Below are positions 55,644 through 63,970 of a stretch of DNA of 64,000 bases, piece by piece (the stretch's first letter is position 1; each line of letters opens with the position of its first letter). The position numbers and the translations under genes were made by a program. Source of the DNA: Hydrogenophaga sp. GTDB taxonomy: Bacteria > Pseudomonadota > Gammaproteobacteria > Burkholderiales > Burkholderiaceae_C. Below the pieces are notes generated by a model that worked only from the letters and a program-made list of their open reading frames with translations, searched no databases and had not been told where the DNA came from. Where the stretch lies: positions 1 through 64,000 of the forward strand of contig NZ_JAHBZK010000021.1 of the NCBI RefSeq assembly GCF_019635465.1. Direction: 5' to 3'.

Positions 55644-56702
55644 ATGACCCAGACCCCCGAATTCCAGATCCAGGGCCGCAGGATCGGCGCTGCCCATCCC
55701 CCGCTGGTGATCGCCGAGATCGGCATCAACCACGAGGGCAACTACGACAAGGCGATCCAGATGGTGGACGACGCGCGCCAGGCAGGCTGCGAATGCGTGA
55801 AGTTCCAGTACCACGTGATCGAGGATGAAATGATCCCCAACGACGTGATTCCGGGCAACGCCAAGGAGTCCATCTGGGACATCATGAAACGGTGCGCACT
55901 GACGCCGGCCGAAGAGCGCCGGCTCAAGCAGTACGTCGAGGACAGAGGCCTCATTTATCTCAGCACGCCGTTCTCGCGCTCCGCCGCCAACGAGTTGGAG
56001 ATGCTGAACGTCAACTGGTACAAGATCGGTTCGGGCGAGTGCAACAACTACCCGCTGATCCGCCACGTGGCGGCCTTCGGCAAGCCGGTGATCCTGTCGA
56101 CCGGCATGAACGACATTGACAGTATCCGGCCTGCGGTGGATATCTTCCGTGCCGCCGGGGTGCCGTTCGCCCTGCTGCACTGCACCTCGATGTACCCCAC
56201 GCCATACGACAAAGTGCGGCTGGGTGCGATCGCCGAGCTGCAGGAGGCATTCCCCGACGCGGTGCTCGGCCTGTCCGATCACTCACTGGGCCCCTACACC
56301 TGCTTAGGCGCCGTACCGCTGGGCGCGTCCATCCTCGAGAAGCACTTCACATCCAGCTTCGACTGGCCCGGGCCGGACATCCCGATCTCGGTTGATCCGG
56401 TCCAACTGGCCGAGATGGTCAAAGGCAGCCGCGCCATCCACCAGGCGTTGGGTGGGTCCAAACGTATCCTGGCCGAAGAACAGCCAACCATTGACTTCGC
56501 GTACGCCTGCGTGGTAACCACCCGACCGATCGCCGCAGGCGAGGCCTTCAGTGCCGACAACATCTGGGTCAAGCGCCCGGGCACCGGCGAGATCAAGGCG
56601 CGCGACTACGAACGTCTGATCGGCAAGGCGGCTACGCGCAGCCTGCCACTCAACACGCAGGTCGCCTGGTCGGACGTGGACGGTATCGAGTCCAGCACAT
56701 GA
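55644..56702 (+). CDS. neuB: Nonulosonic acid synthase (NeuB/LegI/PseI family)
   Basis: 352 residues. It condenses phosphoenolpyruvate with an N-acyl-hexosamine to a nonulosonic acid. A TIM barrel (LVIAEIGINHEGNYDKA, CVKFQYH, YLSTPFSR, IGSGECNNYPLI, LSTGMND, HCTSMYPTP, GLSDHS, LEKHFT) is followed by a C-terminal SAF (antifreeze-like) domain (ACVVTTRPIAAGEAFSADNIWVKRPGTG). Which acid is made (sialic, legionaminic or pseudaminic) depends on partners; NeuC rather than PseG points away from pseudaminic. ATG 55644; overlaps the pyruvyl-transferase gene. Confidence 0.9.
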   Translation: MTQTPEFQIQGRRIGAAHPPLVIAEIGINHEGNYDKAIQMVDDARQAGCECVKFQYHVIEDEMIPNDVIPGNAKESIWDIMKRCALTPAEERRLKQYVEDRGLIYLSTPFSRSAANELEMLNVNWYKIGSGECNNYPLIRHVAAFGKPVILSTGMNDIDSIRPAVDIFRAAGVPFALLHCTSMYPTPYDKVRLGAIAELQEAFPDAVLGLSDHSLGPYTCLGAVPLGASILEKHFTSSFDWPGPDIPISVDPVQLAEMVKGSRAIHQALGGSKRILAEEQPTIDFAYACVVTTRPIAAGEAFSADNIWVKRPGTGEIKARDYERLIGKAATRSLPLNTQVAWSDVDGIESST

Positions 56703-57850
56703 CTGCGGTTGATCGCCCGATCAGGGTGCTCCATCTTGCGAGCTTCGTCGGCAACATCGGCGACCTCGCCAACCATGCGGGTGCGCGGCGCCTATTGGCC
56801 AAGCACGTGCCTTTTCGCCTGGAATTCACGGAACTGGAGATCCGTGAGTTTTACTGGAAGCAGCGCACCTTCGACGCTGCTTTTGTTGACTATGCCAACA
56901 GCTTCGACCTGCTGATCATCGGAGGCGGGAACTACTTCGAGCTGTGGGTCGACCATTCGATGACCGGTACATCGATCGACATTTCGCCCGATCTGATGCA
57001 GCGGCTCACCGTACCGACGCTGTTTCACTCATTGGGCGTGGACACCGGTCAAGGCTATACCGAGCGCTCGGCCGGTCGCTTCCGCGCGTTCATAGAGACA
57101 GTGCTGGATCGCGACAACATGTTTGTGAGCGTGCGCAACGACGGCTCCACACGTGCCCTGAACGAGGTACTTGGCACGACCATGGCGCAGCACATTCCCA
57201 CGATGCCGGATGGGGGCTTCTTTGCAGCGCCGCCCCGTTCCGCGACAAGCGGGCGCAGTCCCTGCATCGGTATCAATATCGCGGGCGACATGCTGGACAA
57301 GCGATTTGACGGTGGCCTGAATGTGGACGGATTTCTGGAGGAACTGGCCACTGCTTGCTGCGGGCTGCTGGACCAGCAGCCCGACATGCGCATCGTACTA
57401 ATGCCCCACATCTGGCGCGACGTCTCCCTGATTGCACAACTCCTTCCCCGGTTTGCCGATAGCTACCTGCGAAGGCGCGTGGCCGTCGGCCGTCTGGAGC
57501 CCACACAGAACGGTTTGGACGAATTTCTCGCCAACTACCAGGCCTTCGACTTGGTACTGGGCATGCGGTTTCACGCCAACGTCTGCCCGATCGGGATGGG
57601 CGTTCCTACCCGGGGCTTGCTCAACTATCCGCAGGTGCAACGCCTGTACGAGGAACTCGATCTGCCCGAGCGCCTGGTGGATGTGCGCGACCACGGTTTC
57701 GGCGTTCGGCTGCAGGATGCAGCAAGCTCGGATCTGGCCGCGCTACCTGAAAGGCGGGCCGAAAGCCTCCAAAGTGTCGGGCTCATCGAGCAACAGGCGC
57801 AGCGCACACTTTCGTCCATCAGCGCCTGGTTGCAACGCGCGCTGAACTGA
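56699..57850 (+). CDS. Polysaccharide pyruvyl transferase family protein
   Basis: 383 residues with the GT-B-like fold of CsaB-type proteins. Signature positions are HLASFVGNIGDLANHAG, DLLIIGGGNYFELW and the C-terminal LVLGMRFHANVCPIGMGVPT. The family adds ketal-linked pyruvate from PEP to sugars. It sits between neuB and a large glycosyltransferase-like gene. Pyruvylation of the repeat unit is a reasonable guess. Its start overlaps neuB by four bases. Some family members have other substrates. Confidence 0.8.
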   Translation: MTAVDRPIRVLHLASFVGNIGDLANHAGARRLLAKHVPFRLEFTELEIREFYWKQRTFDAAFVDYANSFDLLIIGGGNYFELWVDHSMTGTSIDISPDLMQRLTVPTLFHSLGVDTGQGYTERSAGRFRAFIETVLDRDNMFVSVRNDGSTRALNEVLGTTMAQHIPTMPDGGFFAAPPRSATSGRSPCIGINIAGDMLDKRFDGGLNVDGFLEELATACCGLLDQQPDMRIVLMPHIWRDVSLIAQLLPRFADSYLRRRVAVGRLEPTQNGLDEFLANYQAFDLVLGMRFHANVCPIGMGVPTRGLLNYPQVQRLYEELDLPERLVDVRDHGFGVRLQDAASSDLAALPERRAESLQSVGLIEQQAQRTLSSISAWLQRALN

Positions 57851-57852
57851 CC

Positions 57853-59625
57853 GTGAATCTTCTTTTCTTTAACCCGCACGCCGCCCTGTGGCCACACACC
57901 GCGCCCGAGGCCTTCATCGCCCGCTCTCTCGCGGCGCAGGGCCACAGCGTCAATTACCTGACCTGCGGCAAGGCGCAGACTTACTGCGCACCCATGACGG
58001 CGCGCCGGCACGCCCCGGGTTGCAGCCCGGAAGACGTCGCACGCATCTGCTCTGAATGCCGGGCGAACAAGGATGCTATTGGTTTCGTGTACCGATTTCC
58101 CATCGACGAACTCGAGAACCATCTCGTCCCAAACGACAAAGCGCGGCTCGATGCGATCGCAGCCGATGCTGTGACACACGGCTCCCTGGACACGCGATAC
58201 CTGGGGGTCGACGTTGGTCGAATTGCGCTCTACGAGTTCACGCTGGCGCACAAGAAGATGAGCAGCGAGCTCACCCCTGTCCAGTGGCAACAGTACCAAG
58301 TGTACCTGGCCAACGCGCTGCGCACGCTGGAGGCTTTCTCGCGCTACCTGGACCGACATTCGGTCGATGTCGTCTTTGCCTTCAGCCCCCAGTACTCGAA
58401 CATCAACTCGTGCATGCAGTACGCCATTGCGCGTGGCGTGAAGGTCATGTTCATGGAAAGCGGGACCAATCTGTCAGACAGGTTGAGTTCCATGCGCGTG
58501 TGGGACTGGAAGGTTCATCGGCTGGTCAATCCGGCACTGACTTACTGGAAGCAATCGAGTCTGAATCCGGTGTCGGCCAGCGGTGTGGCGGCAGTCATCG
58601 GGCATTTCGAGCAGCTCCTGTCTGGCCAGCATTTCGCGGTGTTCTCTGCCCCCTACAGCGAAAGCCGCGACTTGCGGCAACGCTGGCATATCCGTCATGA
58701 CCAGAAGGTGCTGCTCATGACCTTGTCCAGCTACGACGAGGCCTACGCAGCGCTGCTGATTTCCGCATTCCCGCAAAGCAAGGTTTTCAGTGACGTGTTC
58801 GAAACCCAGGCCGACTGGGTACGTGCCACCATCGAATGGGCGCGGGACAGGCCGGACGTGTTTCTGGTGATTCGCGTGCACCCGCGAGATTTCCCCAACA
58901 AGCGTGAGAACTTCCGTTCCGAACAGTCCTTCATGCTTGAGGACCTGCTGGCCAGCGTACCGCCCAACGTTCATGTGAACTGGCCATCGGAGGGCGTACC
59001 GCTGTACGAGCTGCTGGAGGATACGGACGCCCTGCTCACGGGGTGGTCCGTCACAGCGCTGGAAGCCCTGATCCTGGGTATTCCGGTCGTCACCTACGAT
59101 GCCCGATTGCCGTCGTATCCAGCAGATGTGCACTACACGGGGCGATCGGCCAGCGAGTATTTCGGCAACATCGACCGTGCATTGTCCGATGGATGGTCGC
59201 TGAAGAATGCCATCAACGGGTTCCGCTGGATGGCCTACAACTTCGTGACCTGTACCGTGAGAGCGTCGGACCGCTTCGGGCGCTTCGAGCTCGGCCAGAC
59301 GGCCGGACCGATTCATCGCTTGGCATCGCGGGTCATGAATCGGCTTCCCAGGATCTCCCATGCCATGGACCTGGTCCATTGGCAGTCTGCACGAGACGCC
59401 GGACGCATCGTTTCGTGCATGATTGAACAAGGATTCGACGCTTTGCCGCCAGCGCGTGCAGTGCTCGGCGAGATGCCGGTATCGAGCGGTGACGATCGAA
59501 ATCTGGTCCTCGAAGGCTTGGCCCGGCTCCATGCGCTCCTGTACGGGGACAGCAAGCTCCCGACCGACAAACCTGGACTTTCACTGCGTATCCGCAATCT
59601 GCTTGCGCAGGAGGGCGTCGCATGA
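57853..59625 (+). CDS. Large glycosyltransferase-like protein, unknown specificity
   Basis: 590 residues. The start MNLLFFNPHAALWPHTAPEAFIARSLAAQGHSVNYL and the later WPSEGVPLYELLEDTDALLTGWSVTALEALILGIPVVTY suggest a GT-B fold with a nucleotide-sugar binding C-terminal half, like capsule polysaccharide biosynthesis proteins. Cysteines in PGCSPEDVARICSECRAN may form a metal site, which is unusual for this fold. I do not recognise the family and cannot name donor or acceptor. It begins with GTG 57853, two bases after the previous stop, and overlaps neuC. Confidence 0.7.
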   Translation: MNLLFFNPHAALWPHTAPEAFIARSLAAQGHSVNYLTCGKAQTYCAPMTARRHAPGCSPEDVARICSECRANKDAIGFVYRFPIDELENHLVPNDKARLDAIAADAVTHGSLDTRYLGVDVGRIALYEFTLAHKKMSSELTPVQWQQYQVYLANALRTLEAFSRYLDRHSVDVVFAFSPQYSNINSCMQYAIARGVKVMFMESGTNLSDRLSSMRVWDWKVHRLVNPALTYWKQSSLNPVSASGVAAVIGHFEQLLSGQHFAVFSAPYSESRDLRQRWHIRHDQKVLLMTLSSYDEAYAALLISAFPQSKVFSDVFETQADWVRATIEWARDRPDVFLVIRVHPRDFPNKRENFRSEQSFMLEDLLASVPPNVHVNWPSEGVPLYELLEDTDALLTGWSVTALEALILGIPVVTYDARLPSYPADVHYTGRSASEYFGNIDRALSDGWSLKNAINGFRWMAYNFVTCTVRASDRFGRFELGQTAGPIHRLASRVMNRLPRISHAMDLVHWQSARDAGRIVSCMIEQGFDALPPARAVLGEMPVSSGDDRNLVLEGLARLHALLYGDSKLPTDKPGLSLRIRNLLAQEGVA

Positions 59626-60773
59626 CCCGCAAGGTGCTATTCATTACTGGTACACGTGCCGACTTCGGCAAGCTCAAGCCACTCATTCAGGCCGTCGATG
59701 CGGCTGAAGGCTTCGAGACCGCGGTGTTCATCACGGGGATGCATACCTTGTCCCGCTACGGTTACACGCTTGACGAGGTATACCGCGTGCTCCCGGAGCA
59801 CCGGTTGCGCGACGGCACGCGCAGCGTGTACGTCTATCACAACCAAGTGGTCGGCGAGCCCATGGAACGTGTGCTCGCATCCACCATCGAGGGCCTGTCG
59901 AGGTACCTGACCGAGTTTCGCCCCGACTTGATCGTCGTCCATGGCGATCGCGTAGAAGCGCTGGCTGGCGCGATCGTCGGTGCGCTGCGCAACATCCTGG
60001 TGGCGCATGTGGAAGGCGGCGAGGTTTCGGGCACGGTGGACGAACTGATCCGCCATGCCGTAACCAAGATGTCCCATATCCACTTCGTCGCCAACGACGA
60101 AGCATCGCGTCGCCTGCTTCAACTCGGTGAGCGTCCAGAGACCATCCATGTGATCGGGTCCCCTGACATAGATCTGATGATGTCGCCGTCGCTGCCCGAC
60201 ATCGCCGAGGTCAAACGCTACTACGACATTCCGTTTCAGGATCACGGCGTCGTGCTGTTCCACCCCGTCACGACCGACCTCGAGGACACGCAGCGCTCGG
60301 CTCAAGGGATCGCCGACGCGGTTCTTGCCAGCGGACGTGACCATGTGGTCATCTATCCGAACAACGACGAGGGTTGCGAGTTGATCTTCAGCGCCTGGGA
60401 GCGCTTCAGGAATCAGCGACGCATCAAGCTGCTGCCTTCGATGCGCGTCGAATACTTTCTGGTGATGCTACGCAACGCGCGTTACCTCCTGGGGAACTCC
60501 AGCGCGGGCATTCGAGAGTGCCCGGTCTTTGGCGTACCGGCCATCAACGTTTCGACGCGCCAGAACGGTCGGTCCAACGCCGCCTGCATCATCAACGTGC
60601 CCGGTGAGACATCCGCGCTGACTGCGGCCATGGACTCGGCCTGGGACAATCTGGAGCGGCATGCGCCTGACCTCTCCTTCGGCAAGGGAAACAGCGCCGG
60701 CATGTTCGTGTCCGCCCTGAGCGACGCCCACTTCTGGAGCGCGTCAACCCAGAAGCTGTTCAACGACATCTGA
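59622..60773 (+). CDS. neuC: UDP-N-acetylglucosamine 2-epimerase, hydrolysing (NeuC/LegG family)
   Basis: 383 residues. It epimerises C2 and hydrolyses the nucleotide to give the free ManNAc-type sugar used by NeuB. Family features: LFITGTRADFGKLKPLI at the start, VHGDRVEALAGAIVG, AHVEGGEVSGTVDELIRHAVTKMSHIHF, and the C-terminal NSSAGIRECPVFGVPAINVSTRQNGR. In a legionaminic-type route the homologue LegG takes a 2,4-diacetamido-trideoxy substrate. ATG 59622 overlaps the preceding stop. Confidence 0.9.
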   Translation: MTRKVLFITGTRADFGKLKPLIQAVDAAEGFETAVFITGMHTLSRYGYTLDEVYRVLPEHRLRDGTRSVYVYHNQVVGEPMERVLASTIEGLSRYLTEFRPDLIVVHGDRVEALAGAIVGALRNILVAHVEGGEVSGTVDELIRHAVTKMSHIHFVANDEASRRLLQLGERPETIHVIGSPDIDLMMSPSLPDIAEVKRYYDIPFQDHGVVLFHPVTTDLEDTQRSAQGIADAVLASGRDHVVIYPNNDEGCELIFSAWERFRNQRRIKLLPSMRVEYFLVMLRNARYLLGNSSAGIRECPVFGVPAINVSTRQNGRSNAACIINVPGETSALTAAMDSAWDNLERHAPDLSFGKGNSAGMFVSALSDAHFWSASTQKLFNDI

Positions 60774-60778
60774 ACGCC

Positions 60779-61534
60779 ATGCAGCGGATCATTGCCCGGC
60801 TGGACATCAAGAATGGCATGGTCATCAAGGGCATCCACCTTGAAGGCCAGCGCCGTATCGGCGACCCAGTGGAGATTGCGCGCAAGTACTATGCGCAGGC
60901 CATCGACGAGATCATCATGATGGATTCGGTTGCAGCGCTCTACGGCCGCAGCAACTTGTTTCACACCATCGCCGAAGCCTGCCGCACTGTGTTCGTGCCC
61001 ATCACCATGGGTGGTGGGATTCGCTCGGTCACCGACGTTGAGGTGGCACTTGCCGCCGGAGCCGACAAGGTCGCCATCAACAGTGCGCTCGTGCAGGAGC
61101 CGAGTCTGGTCGACCGTATCGCGTCGATCTACGGCAGCCAATGCCTAGTCGCCTCGATAGAGGCCAAACGCCGAGACCAAGGCTGGGAGGTGTACGTGAG
61201 CAACGGGCGCGAGCCGACAGGGCGTGACGTGATCGACTGGGTGCGCGAACTGGAGCGACGCGGCGCCGGTGAAGTGCTCGTGACCTCAGTTGATCAGGAG
61301 GGCACGCAGCGCGGTTTCGATATCGCCCTGTGCCACGCCGTGGTGGAAGCCGTCCGCATCCCCGTCATTGCCTCTGGAGGTGCGGGCAAGCTTGAACACC
61401 TGAGCCAGCTGAATGCCGGCGCTCACGTGCAAGCCATCGCCATCGCCTCGATGCTGCACTACAACAAGGCCTTGGTGGACCAAATCAAGTCCGTGCTACC
61501 TGACACCGTTCGGCACACGAAGGGGTTTGCATGA
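60779..61534 (+). CDS. hisF: HisF-like cyclase subunit paralogue (ammonia-channelling for sugar amidination)
   Basis: 251 residues, (beta-alpha)8 barrel of HisF type: IIARLDIKNGMVIKGIHLEGQRRIGDP, VPITMGGGIRSVTDVE, VTSVDQEGTQRGFD and IASGGAGKLEHL. Asp9 (HisF Asp11) is kept, but the position of HisF Asp130 is Glu128 (SIEAKR). No other histidine gene is near. Placement with HisH and a WbpG-type amidotransferase marks it as the specialised copy that passes ammonia to amidination, not histidine synthesis. It overlaps the hisH-like gene by four bases. Confidence 0.88.
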   Translation: MQRIIARLDIKNGMVIKGIHLEGQRRIGDPVEIARKYYAQAIDEIIMMDSVAALYGRSNLFHTIAEACRTVFVPITMGGGIRSVTDVEVALAAGADKVAINSALVQEPSLVDRIASIYGSQCLVASIEAKRRDQGWEVYVSNGREPTGRDVIDWVRELERRGAGEVLVTSVDQEGTQRGFDIALCHAVVEAVRIPVIASGGAGKLEHLSQLNAGAHVQAIAIASMLHYNKALVDQIKSVLPDTVRHTKGFA

Positions 61535-62145
61535 TCGCGGTGATCGACTACGGCATCGGAAACGTGCGCAGTGTGATCAACGCGCTTGAGCACGTGGGTG
61601 CCAGCGCGACGTTGACCCGCGATCCGGTCAAGCTGCGTGCCGCTGACGCGCTGGTGTTACCAGGAGTGGGCGCATTCGGTGAGGGCATGCGCCGGCTGGC
61701 AACCCATGGCCTGACCGAGCCACTGCGCGAATTGGTGCTGGCTGGCCGCCCCCTTTTGGGCATATGCCTAGGTTTCCAGATGCTGATGCGCTCAAGCAAC
61801 GAAATGGGAAAGCACGCCGGGCTTGGACTGATCGATGCCGACGTGGTTCGCCTGCCTGTGGACGCGCGTCTTCCCCATATTGGGTGGGCTCCAGTGCATG
61901 CAACCGCCTCTCCGAGTGCGCCCCGCTTGCTGAAAGGCCTCGAGGGAGCGCGTTTCTACTTCGTTCACTCCTACGGCGTGATCGGTTCCACCTTCACGTT
62001 TGCGGCCGGCATTGCAGAGTGCGACGGCCTGCCGTTCGCCGCGCTGGCGGAATCGGGTCGTGTGTTCGGCACCCAGTTCCATCCGGAGAAAAGCGGTGAA
62101 GCCGGCCTGACCATGTTGCGAAACTTCATGGATGTCTGCACATGA
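61531..62145 (+). CDS. hisH: HisH-like glutamine amidotransferase subunit (sugar amidination)
   Basis: 204 residues, class I glutaminase. The triad is Cys79 (GICLGFQML), His184 and Glu186 (GTQFHPEKSG). The start VIDYGIGNVRSVINALEHVG and LVLPGVGAFGEGM are typical of HisH. It generates ammonia from glutamine for the HisF-like partner and, by analogy with HisH2 in Pseudomonas O-antigen clusters, for the N-acetyl-sugar amidotransferase. It overlaps both neighbours by four bases. Confidence 0.9.
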   Translation: MIAVIDYGIGNVRSVINALEHVGASATLTRDPVKLRAADALVLPGVGAFGEGMRRLATHGLTEPLRELVLAGRPLLGICLGFQMLMRSSNEMGKHAGLGLIDADVVRLPVDARLPHIGWAPVHATASPSAPRLLKGLEGARFYFVHSYGVIGSTFTFAAGIAECDGLPFAALAESGRVFGTQFHPEKSGEAGLTMLRNFMDVCT

Positions 62146-62849
62146 CAGCGGGCTATCTGGCGATCGTGACCGCGCGCGCTGGCAGCAAGCGGCTGCCGGA
62201 CAAGAACATCCGACCGCTTTGTGGGCATCCCCTGTTCGTGTGGTCGGTGAAGGCGGCGCTTGCCGCAGCTTCGGTCAGCCGCATCATCGTGTCCACCGAT
62301 TCGCCTTACTACCGCGAGATCGCCCTGAAGGCGGGTGCGGACTGCCCCTGGCTGCGACCGCCCGAGCTGGCGACCGATACCACCTCGAGCGCCGACGTGG
62401 TCGCTGACATGCTGGACCGCCTGGGTGATGAACTTGCGCGGTACCGTGGCCTGGTGCTGCTGCAACCCACTTCGCCGTTGCGCGTAGCAGCGGACATTGA
62501 GGCGGCAATCGGACTGTACGAAGCCCGGCAGGCGCCTGCCGTCGTCACTGTGAGCGAAGCGGAGTGCCCGCCTGCCTGGATGGGCCAGCTGCCCGCGGAT
62601 GGCTGCATGGATCATTTTGTGCAGCCGCAGTTTCGCGGCATTCGCAGCCAGGATCTTGGGCTGTGGTATCGCCTCAACGGTGCTGTGTACGTGATTGGCA
62701 TCGATACCTTCCAGCGCGAACACGGGTTCATGCCAACAGGAACGCTGGGCTACGTCATGCCACGAGAGCGCTCAGTTGACGTGGACACAGCCTTCGATTT
62801 CCAGGTGGCCAATGCGTTGATGAGCGCGCGGGCGCACCGAGACACCTGA
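62142..62849 (+). CDS. neuA: Acylneuraminate/nonulosonate cytidylyltransferase (NeuA/LegF-like)
   Basis: 235 residues. It activates the NeuB product with CTP to the CMP-sugar. The nucleotide-binding signature is AIVTARAGSKRLPDKNIRPLCGHPLFVW, followed by IIVSTDSPYYREIA, VLLQPTSPLR and LGYVMPRERSVDVDTAFDF. It is a short form without an added esterase domain. With NeuC and NeuB the set for making CMP-activated nonulosonic acid is complete. Its stop overlaps the next ATG by one base (TGATG). Confidence 0.92.
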   Translation: MTAGYLAIVTARAGSKRLPDKNIRPLCGHPLFVWSVKAALAAASVSRIIVSTDSPYYREIALKAGADCPWLRPPELATDTTSSADVVADMLDRLGDELARYRGLVLLQPTSPLRVAADIEAAIGLYEARQAPAVVTVSEAECPPAWMGQLPADGCMDHFVQPQFRGIRSQDLGLWYRLNGAVYVIGIDTFQREHGFMPTGTLGYVMPRERSVDVDTAFDFQVANALMSARAHRDT

Positions 62850-63970
62850 TGAGTGGCAGTCACATCGATCGGCTCTCGGGGGTTCGTGGCCTGGCCGCAC
62901 TCGTGGTGCTCCTGGCGCACCTCGCGCAGATTCACCTGCTGCGATTCGAGGGACTGGGTACGCCTCTGCATCGGGTGTCGTCCGTAGCGAGCGAATACGC
63001 CGTAATTGTCTTCTTCGTCCTGTCCGGATACCTCATCACCCATACGCTGGAAGCGAACATCCGCCGCAATGGATCCGTGGACATGGGTGAATACCTGACC
63101 GCTCGCATAGCGCGCCTGTACCCTCCGTTTCTACTGGCCGTCGGGGTGTCGATCGCCGTCTATGGCAGCCTCGACACCCTGGCGCTACCGGGTCGAGGCG
63201 GAGCCATGTCCCTGCCCGGCGACCTGTACGCCGCGCGAGAGATTGTTCATCTGCACGGAAGCGAGGTACTGAACGCGCTATTCATGATACGAGGCATGCT
63301 TGAGATCAACGGGCCTTTGTGGAGCCTGTATATCGAGGCGAAACTGTACTTGGTGTTCGCCTGCGCATTGGCGCTGATGACCGGTCACCGGCGGCGATTG
63401 GCACTCGTGGCCACGCTCGCAGTGGTCCTGTGGAGTGGATTCAGGCACAACCCGGGGTTTGCGCTCTACGCTGCAATCTGGCTCTGCGGCTCCCTTGGCT
63501 ACTACCTCTGGAATGAGGAAGGACGCGCGTTGCATCGTCGCAGGGCGCAGCTTTGCGGCCTCGCGGTGGTCGGACTGGCGATGGTGGCCGCCCGCGACAC
63601 GTTGGTCGCGAATGCCCCGCTGTATGAGCCCGCTGTCCAGTTGGCAGCGTCGGTCGGAATCGCGTGGATGCTGTTCCATGTCAAGCTCCCCTGGCCACGG
63701 ATGCAAGGACTGGCCGGTTGTTCATACAGTCTTTACGTGACGCATTTCCCCCTCCTGCTGCTAGTGCAGGCAATGGTGGTATCTGTGGACTCGCGTACAC
63801 CGTTTGGCGCTCTGTCGGCCGTCCTCGTGAGTTTTGCCCTGGCGGGAACTGTCGCCTGGCTGGGCGGTGTGCTCGAGCGGCGCAAGAGCGCCATTCAGGC
63901 CGGGCTGCTCAAGGCCCTGACCACGATGTCGCGCGGCCTCGGACTGGACAGCCAGGGGAGGACTCCGTGA
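62849..63970 (+). CDS. Membrane O-acyltransferase (acyltransferase-3 family)
   Basis: 373 residues with about ten hydrophobic segments. Family start: DRLSGVRGLAALVVLLAHLAQIHL with the catalytic His region, then VIVFFVLSGYLITHTL and YLTARIARLYPPFLLAVGV (Arg-rich loop). Members add acetyl groups to O-antigen or capsule sugars at the inner membrane. It is a candidate for O-acetylation of the nonulosonate polymer. The stop overlaps a possible next GTG at 63967. Confidence 0.87.
   Translation: MSGSHIDRLSGVRGLAALVVLLAHLAQIHLLRFEGLGTPLHRVSSVASEYAVIVFFVLSGYLITHTLEANIRRNGSVDMGEYLTARIARLYPPFLLAVGVSIAVYGSLDTLALPGRGGAMSLPGDLYAAREIVHLHGSEVLNALFMIRGMLEINGPLWSLYIEAKLYLVFACALALMTGHRRRLALVATLAVVLWSGFRHNPGFALYAAIWLCGSLGYYLWNEEGRALHRRRAQLCGLAVVGLAMVAARDTLVANAPLYEPAVQLAASVGIAWMLFHVKLPWPRMQGLAGCSYSLYVTHFPLLLLVQAMVVSVDSRTPFGALSAVLVSFALAGTVAWLGGVLERRKSAIQAGLLKALTTMSRGLGLDSQGRTP

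Noticed and set aside
60779-62145. HisF and HisH as part of a histidine operon
   Set aside because: No other his gene is present; neighbours are amidotransferase and nonulosonate genes, and HisF has a changed catalytic residue.
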